Shown here: one piece after another, positions 1 to 6,336 of the stretch
Layout of the letters: every line of letters begins with the position of its first letter
How positions within the stretch are numbered: the first letter of the stretch is position 1
Origin: Pseudomonadota bacterium
GTDB taxonomy: Bacteria > Pseudomonadota > Alphaproteobacteria > Caulobacterales > Caulobacteraceae
DNA: 14,130 nt
Assembly: GCA_023390245.1 (NCBI GenBank)
Contig: JAEWDF010000008.1
Coordinates: forward strand, 1 to 14,130
Reading direction: 5' to 3'
Position numbers and translations under genes: made by a program
Notes under the pieces: generated by a model
What the model was told of the DNA's origin: nothing
What the model saw: the letters and a program-made list of their open reading frames with translations, nothing else
Database searches by the model: none

Positions 1-957
1 GGGCGGGCCTACGCCGCGCTGGCCGATGCGGCGATGCGCACCCTGGCGCCGGCGGCGCTGGCGGAGACGGAGCGGCTGGGCGGCGGGCTGCCGGGCGGGG
101 CGGTCGCCGTCCTGGCCCTGGGCAAGGCGGGGTCGCGCGAAATGACGGCCGGGTCGGACCTGGACCTGATGACCCTGTACGAGGCGCCGGCCGGGGCGGC
201 GTCCGCGATCCGCGACTGGAGCGCCGATGTCTTCTATGTCCGCTTCACCCAGCGGCTGATCTCGGCCCTGTCGGCGCACACGGCCGAGGGCGGGCTGTAC
301 GAGGTGGACATGCGGCTGCGGCCGACCGGCTCCAAGGGGCCGGTGGCGGTGCGGCTGTCGGGATTCGAGGACTATTACGTCCGCGAGGCCGACACCTGGG
401 AGTTCATGGTGCTGACCCGCGCCCGGGTGGTGTGGGCCAGCGACCCGGGCTTCGCCGCCGCCGTGGAACGGGCGGTGGAGGCGGCGCTGCGCCGGCCGAG
501 GCCGGGCGTGGACCTGGCGGCCGACGTGCGGGCCATGCGCGCGCTGATGGACCGCGAGCGCCGGCCGCACGGCTTCTGGGATCTGAAGCTTTCGCCGGGC
601 GGACAGGTCGACGCCGAGTTCGCCGCCCAGTACCGACAGCTGCAGGCCGCCGCCGCCGGCGAGCCCCTGACGGTCTCGACCCTGGAGGCGTTGAGGGATG
701 ACCCGGTCCTGGCCGAGGCGTGGCGGGTGCAGCAGCGTCTGAGCCAGCTTCTGTCCGCCGCCTTCGAGGAGCGGCCCGATCCGGACGCGGAGCCGGCGGT
801 GTTCCAGCTCCGGCTGGCCGAGGCGGCGGGCGCGGCGGACTTCGAGGCGTTGAAGCGGGAGCTGGCGGACCTGCGACAGCGTGCGCGCCAGGCCTTCGAA
901 AAGGCGGCGCCGGCGGCCCGCGACGGAACTGCGGCCGAGCGCCGTTCAATCTCCTGA
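1..957 (+). CDS. glnE: Bifunctional glutamine synthetase adenylyltransferase/deadenylylase, C-terminal part (5' truncated by window)
   Basis: GlnE adds AMP to, or removes it from, glutamine synthetase (GlnA) in response to PII, so tuning nitrogen assimilation in the cytoplasm. The frame is open from base 1, giving 318 residues of a protein usually near 950, so this is the C-terminal nucleotidyltransferase domain and the end of the protein. Visible signatures are LALGKAGSREMTAGSDLDL (the GSDLDL catalytic metal site at about 151-168), the YEVDMRLRPTGSKG block, the DTWEFMVLTRARVVW block, and GGQVDAEFAAQYRQL near 600-640. These match the conserved order of the GlnE/GlnD-type adenylyltransferase fold followed by the PII-uridylyltransferase-like helical region. 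The stop TGA is at 955-957. The next gene begins 46 bases downstream on the same strand, with no terminator seen. The true start lies outside the window. Confidence 0.95.
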   Translation, partial: GRAYAALADAAMRTLAPAALAETERLGGGLPGGAVAVLALGKAGSREMTAGSDLDLMTLYEAPAGAASAIRDWSADVFYVRFTQRLISALSAHTAEGGLYEVDMRLRPTGSKGPVAVRLSGFEDYYVREADTWEFMVLTRARVVWASDPGFAAAVERAVEAALRRPRPGVDLAADVRAMRALMDRERRPHGFWDLKLSPGGQVDAEFAAQYRQLQAAAAGEPLTVSTLEALRDDPVLAEAWRVQQRLSQLLSAAFEERPDPDAEPAVFQLRLAEAAGAADFEALKRELADLRQRARQAFEKAAPAARDGTAAERRSIS

Positions 958-1003
958 CAGGGTGAACCGGCCGCCCGAAAGCGGCTCAGGAGACATCGAG
1001 ACC

Positions 1004-1675
1004 ATGAGAACGACCTTCATCGGCGGCGTCGCCGCCCTGGCGCTGGCCGCCGTCGCCGGCGGGGCCCTGGCCCAGACTCCGGCCGCGCCGCGCGCGACTT
1101 CCCAAACTCACGCCCAGCCTCACGCCCTGCGTGGCGACGCCGACCGTGACGGCCGGCTGAGCCAGGCCGAATTCGTCGAGGCGCGCACGTCGCGCCTGGC
1201 GGCGATGGATGCGAACGGCGACGGCTCGGTCACGCGCGAGGAGATGCGCGCGGCCATGCAGGCCAGGATGGCCGAACGCGCCAGCCAGCGGTTCGCCAAG
1301 CTGGACGCCGACGGCGACGGCGCGATCAGCCGCGCCGAGTTCGACGCCGGCCATGCCGCGCTCGGCGAAGGCCCGCGTCCGCATCGCGCCATGCGCCACG
1401 CCGGCGGCCCGCGCGGCGGCCTGCATCGCGGCATGAATCGCGGCCCCCGTCCGGGCCAGCATCCCGACGGCGCCCGCGAGCGCGGCCCCGTCGTGATCGC
1501 GGACGTGCGCGCCAGGGCGACCGAGCAATTCGCCAAGCTGGATGCGAACGGCGACGGATTCGTCACCGCCGAGGAGCAGCGCGCCGCGTGGCGGGCCGGG
1601 GCGCAGCAGCGCCGCGCGGCCTGGCAGGCGCGCCGCCAGCAACAGCCGTCGCCTCAGGCGCCGGTTTCGGAGTAA
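1004..1675 (+). CDS. Secreted EF-hand calcium-binding protein with four EF loops
   Basis: A 223-residue protein predicted to be exported and to bind calcium. Residues 1-23 form a signal peptide (MRTTF, a hydrophobic Ala/Val/Leu/Gly core, cleavage after ALA). Four canonical 12-residue EF loops are readable: 45-56 (DADRDGRLSQAE), 69-80 (DANGDGSVTREE), 101-112 (DADGDGAISRAE) and 180-191 (DANGDGFVTAEE). Each has acidic or Asn ligands at positions 1, 3 and 5, Gly at 6, a hydrophobic residue at 8 and Glu at 12. Between loops 3 and 4 lies a His/Arg/Gly/Pro-rich linker (about 121-165). The ATG at 1004 was chosen because AGGAGA at 988-993 precedes it and the signal peptide starts there; the longer upstream frame overlaps glnE and looks non-coding. 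It lies 65 bases before the sigma factor gene and could share its transcript. The target is unknown; the family often serves as a calcium sensor or buffer. Confidence 0.88.
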   Translation: MRTTFIGGVAALALAAVAGGALAQTPAAPRATSQTHAQPHALRGDADRDGRLSQAEFVEARTSRLAAMDANGDGSVTREEMRAAMQARMAERASQRFAKLDADGDGAISRAEFDAGHAALGEGPRPHRAMRHAGGPRGGLHRGMNRGPRPGQHPDGARERGPVVIADVRARATEQFAKLDANGDGFVTAEEQRAAWRAGAQQRRAAWQARRQQQPSPQAPVSE

Positions 1676-1740
1676 CAGGATGTCGGGGTCGGGCGCTTCC
1701 GGCGAATCGGACCCTTTCGTGAACCGCGGAAGAGGCGCGA

Positions 1741-2322
1741 TTGGCTGCGATCGACGACCCCGACGAGGATCTGGTTCGCCGCGTGGGTCAGGGCGACCCG
1801 GCGGCGATCCAGGCGCTGGTCGCGCGCAAGCTGCCGCGCGTCCTGACGCTGGCGCAACGGATGCTGGGCGATGCGGCCGAGGCCGAGGACGTGGCCCAGG
1901 ACGCCATGCTGCGGGCCTGGCGCCAGGCGCCGCGCTGGACGCCGGGGAAGGCGAAGTTCGACACATGGCTGCACCGGGTGGCGCTGAACCTCTGCTACGA
2001 CCGGCTGAGGCGCCGGCGCGAGATTCCGACCGAGGCGCCGCCGGACCGGCCCGACGAGGGGCCGGCGCCCGACCGGGGGCTGGAGGCGGCCGACACCGGC
2101 GCGCGGGTGAACGCGGCGCTGGCCGGATTGCCGGACCGGCAGCGCGAGGCGGTCGTGCTGTGCCATTATCAGGAGCTGAGCAACATCGAGGCCGCGGCCG
2201 CGATGGCGATCAGCGTCGAGGCTCTGGAGAGCCTGTTGTCGCGGGGACGCCGGGCGTTGCGCCAGGCGCTCGCCGATATCGCGCCGGGCCGTGAGGCCTG
2301 GTCTTTGGGAGACGGACGATGA
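1741..2322 (+). CDS. ECF-type RNA polymerase sigma factor
   Basis: A 193-residue sigma-70 family factor of the extracytoplasmic function group (regions 2 and 4 only). Region 2 spans about residues 10-92, with EAEDVAQDAMLRAW (region 2.2 core binding) and FDTWLHRVALNLCYDRLRRR (regions 2.3/2.4, -10 recognition). A Pro/Asp-rich linker covers about 95-120. Region 4 covers about 123-178, with LPDRQREAVVL and a helix-turn-helix in SVEALESLLSRGRRALRQ for -35 contact. The start is a TTG at 1741: an in-frame TGA at 1720-1722 blocks any longer version and no ATG/GTG precedes region 2. AAGAGG at 1730-1735 gives a 5-base spacing. The stop overlaps the next start (ATGA at 2319), so sigma and putative anti-sigma are translationally coupled. 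A second, better-looking start signal lies upstream in another frame (see findings). The regulon cannot be read from the window. Confidence 0.9.
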   Translation: MAAIDDPDEDLVRRVGQGDPAAIQALVARKLPRVLTLAQRMLGDAAEAEDVAQDAMLRAWRQAPRWTPGKAKFDTWLHRVALNLCYDRLRRRREIPTEAPPDRPDEGPAPDRGLEAADTGARVNAALAGLPDRQREAVVLCHYQELSNIEAAAAMAISVEALESLLSRGRRALRQALADIAPGREAWSLGDGR

Positions 2323-2744
2323 CGCCCGAACGTCTGAGCGAACTGGCCGAAGCCTACGGCGGCGATCTGCGCCGCTGGCCGGCGGGCGAACGCGCCCTGG
2401 CCGAAACGCTGCTGGCTGCGCGACCGACGCTGAAGGCGCGGCTGGACGAGGCGGCGGCCCTGGACGTCCTGCTGGACGCAGCGCCGCGCGTCGAGGCGTC
2501 GAACGCCCTGCGCGACCGGGTCCTGGCCTCCGCGCTGGAGGCGGGACTGCGGCCGAGGGCGCCGCGCCGGTTCGGCCTGGACCGCCTGATGTGGATGCTG
2601 GGCGCCGGCTGGGCGGCGGCGGCCTGCGCGGGCGTGGTGGTCGGCGTCGGCCTGACCGGCCACGTCACCGCCAACGCCCAGGCGGACGCGGTGCTCTATC
2701 AGGCGACCCTGGGCGGGGTCGACGACACAGAGGTGCTGGGATGA
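2319..2744 (+). CDS. Putative anti-sigma factor, single-pass membrane protein
   Basis: A 141-residue protein encoded directly after and overlapping the ECF sigma gene, the usual place for its antagonist. Residues 1-88 form a charged, mostly helical, presumably cytoplasmic domain (MTPERLSELAEAYGGDLRRW at the N terminus). Residues 91-113 form one transmembrane helix (MWMLGAGWAAAACAGVVVGV), leaving about 28 residues outside. There is one cysteine (C103, within the membrane segment) and no HxxxCxxC, so it is not a zinc-type (ZAS) anti-sigma factor. The start ATG 2319 has GGGAGA at 2307-2312. The end overlaps the next gene by ATGA at 2741. The assignment rests on gene order, size and topology rather than a recognised domain. 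By inference it would hold the sigma factor at the membrane and receive a signal from the periplasmic partner encoded next. Confidence 0.68.
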   Translation: MTPERLSELAEAYGGDLRRWPAGERALAETLLAARPTLKARLDEAAALDVLLDAAPRVEASNALRDRVLASALEAGLRPRAPRRFGLDRLMWMLGAGWAAAACAGVVVGVGLTGHVTANAQADAVLYQATLGGVDDTEVLG

Positions 2745-3253
2745 CCCCGAGAACGCTGAAGATCGCCCTGGCGGTATCGGTGGCGCTGAACCTGTTCGCC
2801 GCCGCCGGCGCCGTGGCCGTGGCGATCGCCTATCCGCGCGCCGTCGAGAAGCTGGAGACGCAGAACCGCGCGATGCGGGACCGCTCGGTGGGCGGCTTGG
2901 TGGACAGCCTGTCGCCGGAGGCGCACGACCGCGTGCGCCAGGCCCTGCGCCAGTCGGCCCTGGCCGCGCGGCCGGACTTCGAGGCCGCGCGCGAGGCGCG
3001 GCGTCAGGCCATCGCCGCCGCCGTCCAGCCCCAATTCGACGCCGCCGCCGTCCAGGCCCTGCTGGAGCAGTCGCGCCTGGCCGAGATGCGGGGCCGCGCC
3101 CGGCTGGAGAGCGACGCCCTGGCCATCCTGGGCACGCTGGCTCCGGCGGACCGGGAGACCTTCAGCCGCATCCTGTCGCGGACGCCCAAGGCGACGGGCC
3201 ATCGGCATGGGCGCGAAACGGCGGCGGAAGCCTCGCCTCCGCCGCCGCGTTAG
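2741..3253 (+). CDS. Membrane-anchored periplasmic heavy-metal-sensor-like protein (Spy/CpxP/CnrX-like)
   Basis: A 170-residue protein with an N-terminal hydrophobic helix (about residues 7-31) acting as signal anchor. A long alpha-helical periplasmic domain follows (about 35-145) with the pattern LVDSLSPEAHDRVRQALRQ, a helix rich in Arg/Ala/Glu, and LGTLAPADRETFSRIL. This layout fits the heavy-metal resistance family (CnrX, ZraP, Spy). Only three histidines are present (H62, and H154 and H156 in the tail) with no cysteine, so the Ni/Co ligand set of CnrX is not evident and metal sensing is unproven; a chaperone-like or misfolding-sensing role is equally possible. The C terminus is a low-complexity Pro-rich tail. 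Its ATG overlaps the stop of the putative anti-sigma gene, making it the third gene of the cassette. It ends 23 bases before the convergent gene. Confidence 0.72.
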   Translation: MTPRTLKIALAVSVALNLFAAAGAVAVAIAYPRAVEKLETQNRAMRDRSVGGLVDSLSPEAHDRVRQALRQSALAARPDFEAAREARRQAIAAAVQPQFDAAAVQALLEQSRLAEMRGRARLESDALAILGTLAPADRETFSRILSRTPKATGHRHGRETAAEASPPPPR

Positions 3254-3276
3254 ACCGCGGTCGCGTTTCGGGCGCC

Positions 3277-4077
3277 CTAGTCCTGCGTGACCTCGCCGGA
3301 GCCGCTGACGCTGGTCGTGACCTTGGCCGGCCGCGTCGCCAGCCGGACATCGCCGGAGCCGGCGATGTCGATCGACGCCGTCCCGGTCGCGGCGATCCGG
3401 GCGTCGCCCGAGCCGGAGATCGACACTTCGGCGTCGCGGGCGTCGAGGTCCGCCAGTTCGGCTTCGCCGGAGCCGGAGATGTCCAGCGACAGAGCGGCGG
3501 TGTGTCCGCTTGCGGTCACCTCGCCGGAGCCCGCCAGGGCGATCGCCAGTCGGGGCCGGTCATAGTTGGCGATGGTCAGGCTCCGGGAGCCGTTCAGGTC
3601 GAAGCGCTCGACCGCCGGGGCGGTGACGACGACATGCAGTTCGTCCGGCTCGGAGCGGATGTGCAGGCCGTTGTGGTTCCAGTATCGGATCACGCTGCGG
3701 TTCACCACGCGCCCGTCCTCATCCTGGCCCAGCCACAGGCGGCCGCCATCCAGGCGGACCCGCTCGGCCAGGGCGCGGGGACCGGTGACGACCACGGTGG
3801 CGGCGTCGCCCTGGACGTATTCGACATCGATGGCGGAATCGATCCGCAGGGCGTCGCCGCCGGTCCAGGTCAGGGTGCGGGTGACCGTGGGACCCATGTC
3901 GTCGGCCTCGTCGCCGCGCACGCGCTCGATGCGCACGGTCTCGCCGTCATTGGTCCTGAAGGTCCAGGCCCAGCCGTGGCGCTGGAGGTCGTGACCGCCG
4001 ATGGCGAGCGCGCCGCCGACCGTGACCGCGCACAGCACCAGGGCCGCGCCGGCGATGATGAAGAGGGTGCGGATCAT
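3277..4077 (-). CDS. Exported GIN-domain (DUF2807) beta-solenoid protein
   Basis: A 266-residue protein starting MIRTLFIIAGAALVLCAV, a signal peptide or N-terminal anchor (about residues 1-26). The rest is beta-strand rich. The C-terminal half (about 150-265) carries five Gly-Ser-Gly turns at 183, 202, 222, 240 and 259, about 19 residues apart, typically as SGSGE/D followed by alternating hydrophobic residues. That is the hallmark of the head-GIN/putative auto-transporter adhesin domain (DUF2807), which folds as a right-handed beta-solenoid. Function in this family is poorly known; the role is probably periplasmic or outer-face structural or sensory. The start ATG (4077-4075) overlaps the stop of the HAAS gene by 4 bases; a longer frame to 4158 runs into that gene and was rejected. 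It is the last gene of the PadR operon and converges on the cassette ending at 3253. Confidence 0.82.
   Translation of the reverse strand: MIRTLFIIAGAALVLCAVTVGGALAIGGHDLQRHGWAWTFRTNDGETVRIERVRGDEADDMGPTVTRTLTWTGGDALRIDSAIDVEYVQGDAATVVVTGPRALAERVRLDGGRLWLGQDEDGRVVNRSVIRYWNHNGLHIRSEPDELHVVVTAPAVERFDLNGSRSLTIANYDRPRLAIALAGSGEVTASGHTAALSLDISGSGEAELADLDARDAEVSISGSGDARIAATGTASIDIAGSGDVRLATRPAKVTTSVSGSGEVTQD
3293..3532 (-). repeat. Five in-frame copies of a 12-bp motif encoding the GSG turns of the beta-solenoid
   Basis: Read on the + strand, TCGCCGGAGCCG or a one-base variant occurs at 3293, 3350, 3404, 3464 and 3521. Spacings are 57, 54, 60 and 57 bases, all multiples of three. On the coding (minus) strand each copy encodes the GSGE/D turn of one solenoid rung. 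The DNA conservation at the turns is higher than in the rung sequences between them. This suggests growth by internal duplication or strong selection on the turn. Confidence 0.75.
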
Positions 4078-4667
4078 GCCGAAACTCCCGAAGCAGGGGT
4101 GGAGGACTCGGTCTCGAGCGCCGGCTTCAGCAGCCGGTAGTGCAGGCGGGCGAACCACACCACGCCGTTGATCAGCCAGATGGTGACGATGGTCAGCAGG
4201 GCGGCGACGAACACCGCGCCGGCCATCAGGCCCAGCCCCATCAGGATGGCGGCGGCCGGACCGCCGGGGAAGCCCAGGAACGGGCCGCCGGTCATGGTGA
4301 AGACGCCGCCTATGAACAGGCCGATCGCCGCGGCGTAGAAGCCGATGATCGTCCCGACCACGCCCATCAGGATGGGCAGCAGGACCAGGATGTCCACGGC
4401 GCCCAGCCCCAGGACGGCGAAGACGGCGCCGGCGGCGGCGGAGGGATTCTTCTCCTGCCGCCAGCGCTGGATGCCGGCCTCGGCCTTCAGTTCGCGGGCC
4501 AGGCGGTCGGGGTCGCCCAGCGCCCCGGCCACCTCGGCCTCGGTGCGGCCGGCGGCCAGGCCGTCGGCGAAATGCGCCTCGTAGTCCGCGACGATGTCGT
4601 TGGCGGTCGTCGTCGGCAGGCCGACGAGGCCGTTCTTGAGGCGGGCGATGAATTCCGCGCGCGTCAT
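4074..4667 (-). CDS. HAAS domain (DUF1700) membrane protein associated with PadR
   Basis: A 197-residue protein. Residues 1-65 form the HAAS helical signalling domain: MTRAEFIARLKNGLVGL, then YEAHFADGLAAGRTEAEVAGALGDPDRLARELKAE read across about 29-63, with the family's E-x-x-F...G-x-x-E-x-E-x...LGDP pattern. From about 76 to 171 the protein is strongly hydrophobic, with perhaps four transmembrane helices separated by Gly/Pro-rich turns, and it ends in a short polar tail. HAAS proteins are commonly encoded beside PadR repressors and are thought to relay a membrane or envelope state to the regulator; the mechanism is not established. The start ATG (4667-4665) overlaps the PadR stop by 4 bases, and the stop overlaps the next start by 4 bases, so all three genes are coupled. 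Confidence 0.85.
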   Translation of the reverse strand: MTRAEFIARLKNGLVGLPTTTANDIVADYEAHFADGLAAGRTEAEVAGALGDPDRLARELKAEAGIQRWRQEKNPSAAAGAVFAVLGLGAVDILVLLPILMGVVGTIIGFYAAAIGLFIGGVFTMTGGPFLGFPGGPAAAILMGLGLMAGAVFVAALLTIVTIWLINGVVWFARLHYRLLKPALETESSTPASGVSA

Positions 4668-5032
4668 TGGTCGGCTCCCTCCCTGGAGGCTGGTTGGTCT
4701 GAGGCGGGGACGCCGTCCGCCACGACGGCGTCGACGGCCCGGGTGAAGGCGGTCCATTCGGCGGACTGGTCGGCCAGGGCCTGACGCCCCGCCTCGGTCA
4801 GCCGATAGTATTTGCGCGAGGGGCCGGACGAGGATTCGACCAGATAGGTCTCCACCAGTCCCTCGGACTGCATGCGGCGCATCAGCGGGTAGATGGTCCC
4901 CTCGCCCATGTCGATCGCATCCGACAGGCGGCTGGCGATCTCGTAGGCGTAGCTGTCCGCCCGGTTCAGAAGGGCCAGGACGCACAGGCCCAGGACGCCC
5001 TTCTTGAGTTGTATCTCGATGGTTTCCGGCAC
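4664..5032 (-). CDS. PadR-family transcriptional repressor
   Basis: A 122-residue winged-helix DNA-binding protein of the short PadR type. ETIEIQLKKGVLGLCVLALL (residues 3-22) is the N-terminal helix. DSYAYEIASRLSDAIDMGEG leads into the recognition helix GTIYPLMRRMQSEGLVE (45-61), and GPSRKYYRLTEAGRQAL is the wing (70-86). The C-terminal 30 residues are a short polar dimerisation/tail segment. The start chosen is a GTG (5032-5030) with AGGAGAG 6 bases upstream (complement of 5039-5045). The alternative GTG at 5107 would add 25 residues unlike the family and has no such site. It heads the PadR-HAAS-GIN operon. PadR proteins usually repress their own operon, and the inverted repeat just upstream fits that; the inducing signal is unknown. 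Confidence 0.9.
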   Translation of the reverse strand: MPETIEIQLKKGVLGLCVLALLNRADSYAYEIASRLSDAIDMGEGTIYPLMRRMQSEGLVETYLVESSSGPSRKYYRLTEAGRQALADQSAEWTAFTRAVDAVVADGVPASDQPASREGADQ

Positions 5033-5056
5033 CTCGATCTCTCCTGTGACAGAAAT

Positions 5057-5089
5057 CGAATACGGCAAGGTATCTTGCAGCACAAGGTA
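5057..5089 (-). promoter_or_regulatory. Putative padR-operon promoter with overlapping PadR operator
   Basis: On the minus strand TTGTGC (complement of 5080-5085) and TATTCG (complement of 5057-5062) are 17 bases apart and would start transcription about 18 bases before the GTG, just ahead of the ribosome site. Lying on these boxes is an inverted repeat, TATCTTG (5071-5077), a 5-base gap, CAAGGTA (5083-5089), with 6 of 7 pairs matched. A further CAAGGTA copy occurs at 5066-5072. The CTTG/CAAG dyad over the promoter of a PadR gene is the expected arrangement for autorepression. The boxes are weak matches, so the promoter is less certain than the dyad. Confidence 0.5.
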
Positions 5090-5229
5090 GCTGTGAAAAC
5101 ATGACACCGATTTAATCCGGTCCGAACCGGGGCGGGATATCGACCATGCGGTGTTGTCCGCTTGGCAAGCCGGAAGCGATCCGATAGGGGACCGTCAACG
5201 CCGGGCGCCGGAATCGCGCCCGCGTGGCG

Positions 5230-5250
5230 ACTTGCGATCTGTTCGCAAGT
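5230..5250. promoter_or_regulatory. Perfect 8-bp inverted repeat in the ctaC upstream region
   Basis: ACTTGCGA (5230-5237), loop TCTGT, TCGCAAGT (5243-5250). It ends 33 bases before the ctaC start, in the 250-bp gap between the divergent padR and ctaC genes. It could be a dimeric-regulator operator or a 5'-leader hairpin. It has 7 bases between the TTGCG/CGCAA half-sites, so it does not fit FNR/FixK (TTGAT-N4-ATCAA) or CRP spacing. There is no T-run, so a terminator is unlikely. I could not identify a convincing -35/-10 pair for ctaC. Confidence 0.5.
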
Positions 5251-5283
5251 GTCTGCTTGCAGAACGATTTATGGGGACTTGGT

Positions 5284-6315
5284 ATGGGGATGGGCACGCA
5301 AGCCCGAGGAAGGCTCAAGGGAACCGTCGCCGCGGCGGTGCTGAGCGCCGGCCTGGCGATCTTTTCCGCCGCGCCGACCTGGGCGCAGGACCTTCTGGGC
5401 CAGCCGACGCCGGGCGGCATCGACCTTCAGCCGGCCGCCGCGCCCCTGAAGCACGACGCCATCGCCTTCCATAACTTCGTGCTGATGCCCATCATCACCG
5501 GCATCACCCTGCTGGTCCTGGGCCTGATCCTGTGGATCGCCTTCCGCTACAACAAGCGCCGCAACCCGGTCCCGGCGCGTTGGAGCCACAACACGACGAT
5601 CGAGATCATCTGGACCGTGCTGCCGGTGCTGATCCTGGTCTTCATCTCCCTGTTCTCGTTCCGCCTGCTGTTCGTCTATCACGACATGCCGACGCCGGAC
5701 CTGACGGTGAAGGTCACGGGCAACCAGTGGAACTGGGCCTATGAATATCCCGACCAGAGCGTGCCGGAATACATCTCCAACATGCTGCCGGAAGACCAGG
5801 CCCACGCCCGCGGCGTGCCCTATCGCCTGGCCGCCGACGAGCCGATGGTGGTGCCGGTCGGCAAGACCGTCCGCCTGCTGATCACCGCCGCCGACGTGAT
5901 TCACTCGGTCGGCCTGCCGGCCTTCGGCCTGAAGACCGACGCCGTCCCCGGCCGCGTCAACGAGACCTGGTTCAAGGCCGAGCGCACCGGCGTCTACTAC
6001 GGCCAGTGCTCCGAGCTGTGTGGCGTCGACCACGCCTTCATGCCGATCCAGATCAACGTCGTGACCCAGGCCCAGTTCGAGCAGTGGGTCGCCTCCAAGG
6101 GCGGCTCCATGACGCCGAAGACGCCGGAACAGGCGCCGGGCGGCACCGCCGCCCAGGTGGAGGCCGGCGTGACCGGCGCTCCCGTCGTCGGCCAGGCCTC
6201 CACCGGCCCCGAGGCCGATGGCGCCTCGATCCCGACCGCCCAGACCGCCACGACCCCGACGGCTCCGGCCGTCGCCGCCCAACCCGCCCCGGCCGCCGCG
6301 CCGGCGGCTCAGTAA
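5284..6315 (+). CDS. ctaC: Cytochrome c oxidase subunit II (aa3 type)
   Basis: Subunit II accepts electrons from cytochrome c at its binuclear CuA site and passes them to subunit I. The protein has 343 residues. A signal peptide covers 1-34 (cleavage near TWA-Q). Two transmembrane helices lie at about 65-88 and 105-130. GNQWNWAYEY is the aromatic electron-entry region (146-155). A periplasmic cupredoxin domain follows with CuA ligands H207, C242, E244 (backbone), C246, H250 and M253 in the motif CSELCGVDHAFM. No CxxCH is present, so there is no fused cytochrome c. Residues about 275-343 form an unusual Ala/Pro/Thr-rich tail. The start is ATG 5284 with GGGGA at 5273-5277; ATG 5290 is a weaker alternative, and a GTG at 5224 would place the inverted repeat inside the gene. 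ctaD follows 21 bases later. Confidence 0.96.
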   Translation: MGMGTQARGRLKGTVAAAVLSAGLAIFSAAPTWAQDLLGQPTPGGIDLQPAAAPLKHDAIAFHNFVLMPIITGITLLVLGLILWIAFRYNKRRNPVPARWSHNTTIEIIWTVLPVLILVFISLFSFRLLFVYHDMPTPDLTVKVTGNQWNWAYEYPDQSVPEYISNMLPEDQAHARGVPYRLAADEPMVVPVGKTVRLLITAADVIHSVGLPAFGLKTDAVPGRVNETWFKAERTGVYYGQCSELCGVDHAFMPIQINVVTQAQFEQWVASKGGSMTPKTPEQAPGGTAAQVEAGVTGAPVVGQASTGPEADGASIPTAQTATTPTAPAVAAQPAPAAAPAAQ

Positions 6316-6336
6316 TCGCGAGAGGCTGAGAGACTG

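Noticed and set aside
962..1726. GTGAACCG occurs both at 962-969 (before the EF-hand gene) and at 1719-1726 (before the sigma gene), reminiscent of an ECF -35 box.
   Set aside because: No shared -10 element at the expected 16-17 base distance; at the second site the -10 would fall inside the sigma coding region.
3245..3260. CCGCG-N6-CGCGG inverted repeat at the end of the 2741-3253 gene as a bidirectional terminator.
   Set aside because: Only 5-bp arms, no T-run on either strand and easily expected by chance in such GC-rich DNA.
5224..5283. Upstream GTG start for ctaC at 5224.
   Set aside because: No ribosome site, it would place the perfect inverted repeat within coding sequence, and it would add 20 residues before a normal signal peptide; ATG 5284 has GGGGA at good spacing.
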